Positions 42,834 through 50,519 of a stretch of DNA of 57,688 nucleotides are shown here, one piece after another. Both the position numbers and the translations under genes were made by a program. The first letter of the stretch is position 1, and each line of letters starts with the position of its first letter. Under the pieces are notes generated by a model. The model saw nothing but the letters and a program-made list of their open reading frames with translations, searched no databases and was not told the DNA's origin. The stretch is from Candidatus Omnitrophota bacterium (lineage in GTDB: Bacteria; Omnitrophota; Omnitrophia; Omnitrophales; JACROU01): positions 1 through 57,688 of the forward strand of contig JACROU010000008.1 in NCBI GenBank assembly GCA_016214265.1, in the 5' to 3' direction.

Positions 42834-44171
42834 ATGAGCAACGTGGCACTTAGGTTCCAGGAACCTTTAATATTTGATGTCACGATTATTGGCGCGGGGC
42901 CCGGCGGTGTTAGTGCCGCTCTGGAAGCCGCGCGTTTGGGCTACAAAACGTGTCTCGTCGAGGCCTCACGTCTCGGTGGTACCTGTCTTCAAGTCGGGTG
43001 TATTCCCTCAAAAACATTACTGCACGCGGCGTCGCTTCTGGATGAATTCAAATCTGCGAAAAAATTTGGTGTTCAGACCGGGGCGACTTCCCTGAACGTT
43101 CAGGAATTAATTCAAAAAAAACAGGCTGTAATCGCGATTCTCGAGAAGGGGATCAAAGCTCAGCTGGACAAGGCCGGGGTTGCGGTGATGACCGGCCGTG
43201 CGCGTTTCGCCTCGCCGCGCGAAGTGACAGTCGGCGCCGAGACGGTGCAGTCGAAATATTTTATTCTGGCCACGGGCTCTCGGCCGCGCGCGCTCAAGCC
43301 GCTTCCTTTTGACGGGAAGAAAATTATTTCGTCCACCGAAGCGCTGGCGCCCGAAAAAATTCCGGCGAGTTTGATGATTATCGGCGGCGGTGTGATCGGC
43401 GCGGAATTTGCCTCGATGTACGCGTCGTTCGGAACGAAGGTGACGATTGTGGAAATGCTGGACCGGCTGATTGCTACGGAAGATCCTGAAATTTCGAAGC
43501 GGCTCGAGATTTCGTTCAAAAAACGGGGCATCGAAGTGCTGCTGAATAAAACGTTGCACGGTCCGGATGAAATAAAATCCGAGCAGATTTTGGTCGCGGT
43601 TGGCCGCAGCCGCAATACCGAAGATCTAGGTTTGGAAGAGGCCGGTGTTCGGGTGGGGGAAGACGGAGCGGTGGACGTGAATGAATATCTCGAAACCACT
43701 CAGCCCGGAATTTTCGCGATCGGTGATTTGATTCGCGCCCCTCAGCTGGCGCACGCGGCAAGTTATGAAGGTGAAGCGGCGGTCCGGAATTTAAAAGAGA
43801 AGAAGCATCCGGTGGATTTAAGTTTGATTCCGTCCGCGATTTATACGCATCCCGAGGCGGCCTCGGTGGGCTTGACGGTCGAGAAGGCGCTCGCTCAGGG
43901 GCATGAATTTCCGGCGGAAGTAAAACTTTTGTTCGGCGCGATTGGCCGCAGTCATACTGAAGGCTCGGAAGAAGGCATCGCAAAACTGGTGTTTGACGCT
44001 AAGTCGAAGCGGCTTTTGGGCGCTCATCTCTTCGGCCCCCATGTCACCGAATTTATTTCCGAAATGACACTGGCGATTAAGGCGAAACTCACGGTCACCG
44101 ATTTGGCCGGCGTGATTCATCCGCATCCCACCCTCTCCGAAATTTATCAAGAACTTGCAAAGCAGGTTTAA
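42834..44171 (+). CDS. lpdA: Dihydrolipoamide dehydrogenase-like flavoprotein
   Basis: The 445-residue enzyme reoxidises dihydrolipoamide in 2-oxo-acid dehydrogenase or glycine cleavage complexes. FAD-binding VTIIGAGPGGVSAALEAARL, redox disulfide GGTCLQVGCIPSK (C51, C56), NAD-binding IIGGGVIGAEFASMYASFG, FAD contact IFAIGDLIRAPQLAHAAS and the catalytic His-Glu pair HPHPTLSE are all present. The first residues [11 protein letters not shown] are encoded by a type B repeat. Native family members usually begin a few residues before the VTIIGAG strand, so the repeat has supplied a new start or leader. A direct copy of the repeat follows the stop. No partner E1 or E2 gene is nearby. Confidence 0.94.
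   Translation: MSNVALRFQEPLIFDVTIIGAGPGGVSAALEAARLGYKTCLVEASRLGGTCLQVGCIPSKTLLHAASLLDEFKSAKKFGVQTGATSLNVQELIQKKQAVIAILEKGIKAQLDKAGVAVMTGRARFASPREVTVGAETVQSKYFILATGSRPRALKPLPFDGKKIISSTEALAPEKIPASLMIIGGGVIGAEFASMYASFGTKVTIVEMLDRLIATEDPEISKRLEISFKKRGIEVLLNKTLHGPDEIKSEQILVAVGRSRNTEDLGLEEAGVRVGEDGAVDVNEYLETTQPGIFAIGDLIRAPQLAHAASYEGEAAVRNLKEKKHPVDLSLIPSAIYTHPEAASVGLTVEKALAQGHEFPAEVKLLFGAIGRSHTEGSEEGIAKLVFDAKSKRLLGAHLFGPHVTEFISEMTLAIKAKLTVTDLAGVIHPHPTLSEIYQELAKQV
42839..42866 (-). repeat. Type B palindromic element, copy 3
   Basis: This is the reverse-orientation copy CAACGTGGCACTTAGG continuing TTCCAGGAACCT, identical over 28 bases to the copies at 2765 and 4035. It lies inside the coding sequence of lpdA and encodes residues 3-11 (N-V-A-L-R-F-Q-E-P). 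Confidence 0.92.
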
Positions 44172-44172
44172 G

Positions 44173-44199
44173 CAACGTGGCACTTAGGTTCCAGGAACC
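44173..44199 (-). repeat. Type B palindromic element, copy 4
   Basis: It has the same orientation and sequence as the copy at 42839, over 27 bases. It starts one base after the lpdA stop codon. The remaining gap up to 44298 shows no gene. Confidence 0.9.
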
Positions 44200-44298
44200 G
44201 TTTTATTTGCCGTTGAAAGGCCCTGGTCCATTTGCTAACATGGCACGATTTTGCTCGAGGTGAAACCCCCCTACTAAAGAGGAGCTTTTCCTTCTATA

Positions 44299-44991
44299 AT
44301 GGTTATTCTGACGGATTTTGACGGTACCATCACAACCAAGGACGTTATCGACGGGATTTTAGAGCGATTTGCCGGTCCCGAGTGGCTCGAAATCGAGAAC
44401 CAATGGCTTTCGGGCGAAATCGGATCGAAGGAATGCCTGAGGCGGCAAATGGCCTTGATTACCGTGGAGGCCTCCGCACTGGAGCAAGTGCTCAACTCCG
44501 TTGAAATTGACTCCACGTTTGCTTCTTTTCTTCAATACTGTTTCGCCCAGGAAATCCCTCTTCGTATTGTGAGTGACAATTTTGAGTGGTTTATCCGTCA
44601 CATTCTCCGCAACAATTTGCCCGAGCACACACACATTTTGGACCGGACTCCTATTTTCGCCAACGAGGTGAAACTGCTCGGGACGCGCCTCGAATTTTCA
44701 TTTCCGCATTCGGGTCCCGAGTGCACACACGGCTGTGCGACGTGCAAAGCTTCGCTTGTAAAAAAAATCCGCGCGAACGATAAAGACGAAATTATTTTTA
44801 TCGGTGACGGCATGTCCGACCGCTTCGGCGCGCGCGAGGCCGATTTGGTGTTCGCCAAATCGACGCTCCTGGAATATTGCCGCAAAGAGGGGATTGAAGC
44901 GATTCCGTTTGATCAATTTTCTAAAATCCAAGGATGGGTTGAAAGCAAAAGAAAGGTACCTGCTCCGTCATGGCAACCACGAAAGAGTTAA
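44299..44991 (+). CDS. HAD-superfamily phosphatase (MtnX/SerB-like)
   Basis: The 230-residue protein has HAD motif I LTDFDGTITTKD, motif II LRIVSDNFEWF, and the motif III/IV region IIFIGDGMSDRFGAREADLV. The all-helical cap and length fit the HAD-IB group (MtnX, phosphoserine phosphatase). A CTHGCATCKA segment in the middle adds possible metal ligands. In this neighbourhood it could remove phosphate from an intermediate of the phosphonate-type pathway; no substrate is proven. AGAGGAG lies ~13 bases upstream, a long spacing. Its end overlaps the aminotransferase start by 22 bases. Confidence 0.85.
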   Translation: MVILTDFDGTITTKDVIDGILERFAGPEWLEIENQWLSGEIGSKECLRRQMALITVEASALEQVLNSVEIDSTFASFLQYCFAQEIPLRIVSDNFEWFIRHILRNNLPEHTHILDRTPIFANEVKLLGTRLEFSFPHSGPECTHGCATCKASLVKKIRANDKDEIIFIGDGMSDRFGAREADLVFAKSTLLEYCRKEGIEAIPFDQFSKIQGWVESKRKVPAPSWQPRKS

Positions 44992-46385
44992 AGAAAAAAT
45001 CCGGCGCTAACGCCGAACTGTCCACCGAAGAACTGCTGCGTCTTGAATCGGAATATTGCTCGTGGGGCGACACGGTGCATTATGCCGAAAAGCCTCAAAT
45101 TTTCGAGCGATGTGAGGGTGCCTTCCTGTACGACAACGAAGATAGGCCGTATCTCGATCTTCAAATGTGGTATTCGGCCGCGAATTTTGGTTACAACAAC
45201 AAGCGGCTTGCCGGAGCGCTGAAAAAACAAATCGACGCGCTGCCTCAGCTGGCGTGTCAGTATCTTCACAAAGAAAAAATTGAGCTGGCCGCGAAAATTT
45301 CTCAGGCGAACGAAGAGCGTTTTCAGGAAAAAGGCCGCGTGCATTTCAATGTGGGCGGTTCTCAGGCCGTGGAAGATTCGCTGAAACTGGTGCGCAACGC
45401 CACGCACCGCAATCTCGTGTTCGCGTTTCAGGGCGGCTATCACGGCCGCACACTGGGCGCGACCTCGATTACGTCCAGCTATCGGTATCGCCGCCGGTTC
45501 GGACACTTTTCGGACCGCGCGCAATTTGTTCCGTATCCGTACTGCTTCCGCTGCCCGTATCAGAAAAAATATTCCGATTGCGGCATGTACTGCGTCAAAC
45601 AATTTGAGAAACAATTCGAAACCGAGTACAACGGCGTGTGGGATCCAAAAGCGAAAGAAAGTGAATTCGCCGCGTTTTACGTCGAGTGCGTTCAGGGAAC
45701 CGGCGGCTATGTGGTTCCGCCGAAAGAATATTTCCCCGAGCTGAAAAAAGTGCTCGACCGCCACAACGTGCTTTTGGTCGACGACGAAATTCAGATGGGT
45801 TTTTACCGCACCGGAAAATTGTGGGGCATCGAGAATTTCGGCGTGACGCCCGACATTATTGTGTTCGGCAAGGCGATGACGAACGGACTGAATCCGCTCT
45901 CCGGCATGTGGGCCAAGGAAAAGCTGATCAATCCGAAAGTGTGGCCGGCCGGGATGACGCATTCCACCTTTTCCTCCAATTCACTGGGGACGGCGGTGGC
46001 GCTTGAAGTGATGAAGATGACCGAGGAAGAAAATTACGGTAAAAAAGTCACGGAGAAGGGCAAATATTTCCTCGATGCCATCAAGGGCCTTCAGAAAAAA
46101 TATAAAGGGTATATCGGTGACGTCGGCGGCCTTGGTATGGCACTTCGCATCGAAGTTTGCGAAAAGGACGGATACACGCCCAGTCGCGAAATAACTGATC
46201 GTATGTTCCAGCTGGGGATGGAAGGCAATATTCAGGTAGGCAAGAAAAAATACGGCCTGATTCTGGACGTTGGCGGCTATTACAAAAACGTCTTCACGCT
46301 GGCGCCGAGTTTCGACATCACCAAAGAAGAAATCGCGCTTGCGATTGAACTGCTCGACCAACTTTTCCAGAAAGCGATTTCGTAG
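44970..46385 (+). CDS. Class III PLP-dependent aminotransferase
   Basis: The 471-residue enzyme has class III features: YLDLQMWYSAANFGYNNKRL, FAFQGGYHGRTLGATSITSS, VDDEIQMGFYRTGKLWGIEN and the PLP lysine in DIIVFGKAMTNGLNPLSGMW. A segment YPYCFRCPYQKKYSDCGMYC carries several cysteines, as in some larger members of the class. It sits between a phosphatase and an acyl-adenylate-type ligase in a cluster with a PEP-mutase-like protein. Amination of a phosphonate aldehyde or keto acid is therefore plausible; this is inference. Confidence 0.92.
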   Translation: MATTKELKKKSGANAELSTEELLRLESEYCSWGDTVHYAEKPQIFERCEGAFLYDNEDRPYLDLQMWYSAANFGYNNKRLAGALKKQIDALPQLACQYLHKEKIELAAKISQANEERFQEKGRVHFNVGGSQAVEDSLKLVRNATHRNLVFAFQGGYHGRTLGATSITSSYRYRRRFGHFSDRAQFVPYPYCFRCPYQKKYSDCGMYCVKQFEKQFETEYNGVWDPKAKESEFAAFYVECVQGTGGYVVPPKEYFPELKKVLDRHNVLLVDDEIQMGFYRTGKLWGIENFGVTPDIIVFGKAMTNGLNPLSGMWAKEKLINPKVWPAGMTHSTFSSNSLGTAVALEVMKMTEEENYGKKVTEKGKYFLDAIKGLQKKYKGYIGDVGGLGMALRIEVCEKDGYTPSREITDRMFQLGMEGNIQVGKKKYGLILDVGGYYKNVFTLAPSFDITKEEIALAIELLDQLFQKAIS

Positions 46386-46389
46386 TTTC

Positions 46390-47757
46390 ATGGAAAATTT
46401 CATCTCGAAGTCTCTGGAACTGGTTATTTTTGGCAATTCGCCGGCGTGGACGATGCGTCTTTTGAGCATCATTCCGGAAGAAAAATTATTGCCGGCGGCA
46501 CAGTCTGTTTTGTTCGGCATTACCACACGGTATGCTTATCACCATTCGCGTTTCTATCGTCAGCTTTTCGATCAGTACAACGTGAATGTAAAAAAAATCA
46601 GAAAACCTGAAGATTTGGGCGCGATTTTTACGACTGGAGAAGATCTGAGGAAAACGCCGGTCGAAGATTTTGTTTGCTCAAAACCCATCACGGCTTACCA
46701 GACCACTGGAACCACATCGCCGCTTCCCAAACGTATATTTTTCTCAGATTCTGAAGTCCGTAAATATGGCAAAACAGGGGCTACGGGGCTTTGGAAAATG
46801 GGTATTCGTCCGGAAGACCGGGTGGCTAGCGCGTTTGATTATTCCTTCTGGATTTCCGGCCCGACGCTTAAGGCATCTCTGAACTGGCTCGGTGCGTTTC
46901 ATATCGAAGCTGGAAAAATCGATCCGAAAGATTTTTATGATCAGATCAAGCCCTACCAGTGCAATGTATTTGTGGGTGATCCTTCATGGCTCCTCCGTCT
47001 TTCGGAAGTCGCCGAGAAGCGCGGCGCCTGGCCGGTGAAAATGATTTTGGCCGGCGGTGAAAATATGACCGAAAAAACCCGGGCCTACATCGAATCCGTT
47101 TGGAAAACCGATGTGCTGCTCACTTACGGTCAAACGGAAGGATACGGTAATCTGGGCGTGGAATGCCGGCAAAAAGACGGATATCACGTCAACGATTTCA
47201 TGTTTAAATTCGAAATTATCAATCCGGATCAGGATGGTTATGGCGAAATCGTCTATACCACATTCAGCAGGAATTGCATGCCGTTGATTCGCTACCGGTC
47301 GGGCGATGTGGCGAAATTCGTAAAAGGTCACTGTAGCTGCGGATTTGGCACTACGAAAATCTCGAAACTGCGCGGCCGCGTAGATGAAATGATTGCCTGC
47401 GGGATGGGCAATATCAGCCCTTGGATGTTCGAGCAAATCTTGAAGCCGCTGGCGCTGGCCTCTGAAGACTGGCAAATCGGGGTGGTGCGTCCGGGAAATA
47501 AAGATGTGCTCGAATTTCGAATCGAACTGGACGATCCAAAAGGCCGCGGCGAGCAAGTCGAAAAGTCGATCTTGCGCATTCTCGAACAGGATTTTCCGGA
47601 TTATTGGAAAAGTTACACGATGGGACTTTTTGAAATCCAATTCCGCTTTTTCGACCGCGGGCGCCTCCGTACGGGCCGCAAGCTCAAACATCTTGTGGAT
47701 GAACGAACAGAATTAATCAGAAACGGGAAGCCGACAATTTCAGCGGCAGGGGTTTAA
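46390..47757 (+). CDS. PaaK-like AMP-forming ligase
   Basis: The 455-residue protein resembles phenylacetate-CoA ligase-type adenylating enzymes. The P-loop-like region is AYQTTGTTSPLPKRIFFS. The adenylate-binding segments are ILAGGENMTEKTRAYIES and LTYGQTEGYGNLGVEC. RYRSGDVAKFVKGHCSCGFG carries the cysteines usual in this group, and a C-terminal LRTGRKLKHLVD follows. ATG 46390 starts 4 bases after the aminotransferase stop region. It would activate a carboxylate as acyl-AMP and perhaps pass it to an amine or CoA. The substrate is unknown. Confidence 0.87.
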   Translation: MENFISKSLELVIFGNSPAWTMRLLSIIPEEKLLPAAQSVLFGITTRYAYHHSRFYRQLFDQYNVNVKKIRKPEDLGAIFTTGEDLRKTPVEDFVCSKPITAYQTTGTTSPLPKRIFFSDSEVRKYGKTGATGLWKMGIRPEDRVASAFDYSFWISGPTLKASLNWLGAFHIEAGKIDPKDFYDQIKPYQCNVFVGDPSWLLRLSEVAEKRGAWPVKMILAGGENMTEKTRAYIESVWKTDVLLTYGQTEGYGNLGVECRQKDGYHVNDFMFKFEIINPDQDGYGEIVYTTFSRNCMPLIRYRSGDVAKFVKGHCSCGFGTTKISKLRGRVDEMIACGMGNISPWMFEQILKPLALASEDWQIGVVRPGNKDVLEFRIELDDPKGRGEQVEKSILRILEQDFPDYWKSYTMGLFEIQFRFFDRGRLRTGRKLKHLVDERTELIRNGKPTISAAGV

Positions 47758-47762
47758 CAGCA

Positions 47763-49451
47763 ATGAATCGACGAACTACACAGCTTCGAAAATTACTCAA
47801 CTCAAAAAAATCCATCACAATTGTCGGCGCTCATGACGCTATCAGCGCGAAATTGGTGGAAGAAGCCGGGTTCGACGGCGTTTGGGTTTCCAGTTTCGGG
47901 ACTTCCGCGGCGCAAAAATGTATGCCGGACGCGAATGTGCTGACGATGACCGAAAGTTTGCAGGCCGCCAGCGACATCAATCAGGCGGTATCCATTCCCG
48001 TCATCGCAGACTGCGACAACGGCTACGGCAACGCCGTCAACGTGATCCGCGTGGTGAAAGAATTCGAGAAGGCGGGAATTGCCGGCATCTCGATCGAAGA
48101 TAATCCGTTTCCGAAGCGCTGCAGTTTGTATCCGGGGGATGGACGGGATTTGGTGTCCATCGAGGAAATGGCGGGCCGCATTCGTGCCGGAAAAAAAGCG
48201 CAAACCGATCCGGATTTTTTCATCATCGCCCGCACCGAGGCGTTTATCGCCGGTCTGGGTATTGAAGAAGCGCTGAAACGCGCGAACGCGTACGCCGACG
48301 CCGGTGCCGACGCGATTTTGATTCACTCGAAAGCCAAATCTGCGGATGAAGTGAAAAAGTTTACGACGATGTGGAAGCGGGACGTTCCTCTGGTCGCGGT
48401 TCCCACCAAATATGGTTCCGTCACGAGTGACGAGCTGGAATCGATGGGGTATCGGATTATTATTTTCGCCAATCAGCCGCTTCGCGCCAGTATCAAGGCG
48501 ATGCAGGAAACGCTGGCCATTTTGAAGCAGAAACGTTTTCCGGACGCGGCGAATGACAAAATCGTGACGCTCGAGGAAGTGTTTCGCCTCGTGGGGCAGA
48601 AGCAGATGGATGAAATTCAAAAAGAATTTATCTCAAGCGCCGAAGAAGTGCCGACAACGGCCGTGATTCTTGCCGCCGGCTATGAAAAAGATTTAATGCC
48701 GCTTGTGGCCGACCGGCCGAAGACCATGCTCGAGATTAAAGGTAAAAGCATTCTCGAACGTCAGATTTCCGGCCTGAAAAACTCTGGCGTCGGACGCGTG
48801 GCCGTGGTGCGCGGATATCAAAGTCAAAAAATTAATATTCCGAACGTGCAGTATTTTGAGAACGAACGGTTTCAAGACACGTACATTCTTCATTCGCTCT
48901 TTTGCGCGGAAAAAGTGATGGAAGGGCCGCTCCTCGTGATCTACGGCGATATTTTGTTTGATGACAGCATTATCACGAAATTACTGAAGGCTCAGGGCGA
49001 CATTCGATTAGTGGTGGACCGTGCTTGGCGCGATCATTATTTCGGGAACGGTAATGGTGGCAAAGCAATCCCGAAGGGAAGTGAATTGGTGGTTACGTCC
49101 TCGATGCATGCCAATAATCAGCGGTTTATGTCGCCGGAAGAGCCGGATCAAATCACGCAGATCGGACTTCAACGTATCGATACTGACAAAGCGACCGGCG
49201 AGTTTGTGGGCATCGCGTATTTTTCCAAAAAAGGCGTTCAAATTCTGAAGGAAGTTTATCACCAAGCGCTGAAACGGCACGCGTCCGGCCCGTTTCAAGA
49301 GGCGGGTTCCATCGAAAAAGCTTCGCTGGCGGATATTATTCAGGAAATCATCGATCTCGGTCACAAGGTCAATTCCGTGGATATTTACAAAGGCTGGCTT
49401 GAGATTGACACTTTCGAGGATTACAAACGCGCCTGGGAAAAGGTCCATTAA
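47763..49451 (+). CDS. PEP mutase-like / nucleotidyltransferase fusion protein
   Basis: The 562-residue protein has two domains. Residues 1-~285 belong to the PEP mutase/isocitrate lyase superfamily: VGAHDAISAKLVEEAGFDGV, ADCDNGYGNAVNVIRVVKEF (D83, D85), IIARTEAFIAGLG, AYADAGADAILIHSK. The usual PEP-mutase loop EDKxFPKxNS appears as EDNPFPKRCS (112-121). Residues ~295-562 are a MobA/RfbA-like nucleotidyltransferase, starting TAVILAAGYEKDLMPL with VADRPKTMLEI. PEP mutase makes phosphonopyruvate, and fused cytidylyltransferases activate phosphonates as CMP esters. The CDP-alcohol phosphotransferase downstream fits that scheme. The loop substitutions leave the first reaction uncertain (mutase, phosphonopyruvate hydrolase or another lyase). 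Confidence 0.88.
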   Translation: MNRRTTQLRKLLNSKKSITIVGAHDAISAKLVEEAGFDGVWVSSFGTSAAQKCMPDANVLTMTESLQAASDINQAVSIPVIADCDNGYGNAVNVIRVVKEFEKAGIAGISIEDNPFPKRCSLYPGDGRDLVSIEEMAGRIRAGKKAQTDPDFFIIARTEAFIAGLGIEEALKRANAYADAGADAILIHSKAKSADEVKKFTTMWKRDVPLVAVPTKYGSVTSDELESMGYRIIIFANQPLRASIKAMQETLAILKQKRFPDAANDKIVTLEEVFRLVGQKQMDEIQKEFISSAEEVPTTAVILAAGYEKDLMPLVADRPKTMLEIKGKSILERQISGLKNSGVGRVAVVRGYQSQKINIPNVQYFENERFQDTYILHSLFCAEKVMEGPLLVIYGDILFDDSIITKLLKAQGDIRLVVDRAWRDHYFGNGNGGKAIPKGSELVVTSSMHANNQRFMSPEEPDQITQIGLQRIDTDKATGEFVGIAYFSKKGVQILKEVYHQALKRHASGPFQEAGSIEKASLADIIQEIIDLGHKVNSVDIYKGWLEIDTFEDYKRAWEKVH

Positions 49452-49452
49452 C

Positions 49453-49479
49453 AGGTTCCTGGAACCTAGGTGCCACCTT
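49453..49479 (+). repeat. Type B palindromic element, divergent copy 5
   Basis: AGGTTCCTGGAACCT is followed by AGGTGCCACCTT, a variant of the tail seen in the other copies. It fills the gap between the convergent stops of the fusion gene (49451) and the minus-strand nucleotidyltransferase, overlapping the latter's stop codon (49478-49480). Confidence 0.85.
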
Positions 49480-50194
49480 ATACCTTGTTTGCTATTGCTT
49501 CCGCTTTAATCACGTCTTCCATCGAATCAATTTCGGTCCACTTCAAATCATGCACCGGCTCGAACCCGACATGAACGCGTTCCATCAACACCGGATACGT
49601 ATCTTCATGCTCGATGCCTTTTTTTCCGGCCGCGACAAAGTCTTCTAAAATCTGTTTCAATTCTATCGCGGCGGATTTTGAAATTTTCAGGAATCCCACC
49701 GATTCCCCGATAGGTTTGTGTTTGGTGTACGATTTCTTAGAGATAAAAAACACGCGGTCGTTTTCGGCGTAAAGTACTTGTTCTTCGCCGGTGTTGGGGG
49801 AGGAAGAGTCGGCCAGGAGGCAATTCGGTTTTTTGGAAGTTATCAAACGTTTCAGCAGCATTTCCGGGTACAGGACGTCGGCGTCCATGACCAGGACATC
49901 ATCATCCATTTCACCGCGCGCAGACCAGAGTGACAAGAGACTCCCTCCTTGAGTATCCGGACTTTGGTAGTAGCGCACCGGAACACCGTGCCAGGATGTG
50001 CCTGCGTAATCTTCAATTTTTTCCCGCAAATGACCTACGACCAGTACGACGGCATCGATGCCTGAATTTTTCAGATAATCCAGATGGTATCCAAGCAGAG
50101 GCTTCCCATTGAAGGGAATCATGCATTTGGGAGTTTGTTGTGTTAGCGGAAAGAGCCGTTTACCGACGCCAGCCGCTAGAATAATGGCTTTCAT
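49478..50194 (-). CDS. Stand-alone sugar/alcohol-phosphate nucleotidyltransferase
   Basis: The 238-residue protein begins MKAIILAAGVGKRLFPLTQQ with TPKCMIPFNGKPLL, the canonical glycine-rich and PK nucleotide-binding motifs. VLVMDADVLYPEMLLKRLI supplies the metal-binding Asp. It ends with WTEIDSMEDVIKAEAI, a motif common in phosphocholine or phosphonate cytidylyltransferases (LicC-like). The start at 50194 is set by this motif; a longer start at 50236 overlaps the Rieske gene. It is the last gene of a three-gene minus-strand set. It could make a CDP- or CMP-activated head group for the phosphotransferase at 51657. Confidence 0.88.
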   Translation of the reverse strand: MKAIILAAGVGKRLFPLTQQTPKCMIPFNGKPLLGYHLDYLKNSGIDAVVLVVGHLREKIEDYAGTSWHGVPVRYYQSPDTQGGSLLSLWSARGEMDDDVLVMDADVLYPEMLLKRLITSKKPNCLLADSSSPNTGEEQVLYAENDRVFFISKKSYTKHKPIGESVGFLKISKSAAIELKQILEDFVAAGKKGIEHEDTYPVLMERVHVGFEPVHDLKWTEIDSMEDVIKAEAIANKV

Positions 50195-50198
50195 AAAT

Positions 50199-50519
50199 TT
50201 ATATGTGAACGAAAACTTCTTCGCCCCGTATTTCAACGGGGTAGGTAGTGATTGTTGCCTGCGGCATATTCAACGATTGACCGGACTTCATATCGAAATT
50301 CCAACCGTGCAGGGGACAGCGAATATTCGGGCCTGGCTCAATATTGCCGCGGAAAAGCGGGCCACCACGATGCGGACAAAAATTGTCGGTAGCGTGAAAT
50401 TTCCCTTCCACGAAAAAGAGCGCGATTTCTTTGTTTCCCAAATCCACATATTTAGACTTGGCAGAATTGAAATCAGAAACTTTAGCCAGAGAATGCCAGG
50501 AGCGGGTCATGGAGCTCAA
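50199..50519 (-). CDS. Rieske-type 2Fe-2S ferredoxin
   Basis: The 106-residue protein is a single Rieske domain with both cluster-binding motifs, NFCPHRGGPLF and IRCPLHGWNFD. It resembles the small Rieske proteins (NirD/BphF-like) that pass electrons to oxygenases. Its start overlaps the stop of the upstream cyclase-like gene in ATGA, so the two are coupled. No oxygenase partner is encoded next to it. Confidence 0.94.
   Translation of the reverse strand: MSSMTRSWHSLAKVSDFNSAKSKYVDLGNKEIALFFVEGKFHATDNFCPHRGGPLFRGNIEPGPNIRCPLHGWNFDMKSGQSLNMPQATITTYPVEIRGEEVFVHI

Noticed and set aside
44988-45962. Antisense open frame of 324 codons opposite the aminotransferase
   Set aside because: The plus-strand aminotransferase has all family motifs; the antisense frame has none and no ribosome-binding site.
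47802-48620. Antisense open frame of 272 codons opposite the PEP-mutase-like domain
   Set aside because: It is a shadow of a strongly conserved coding region.
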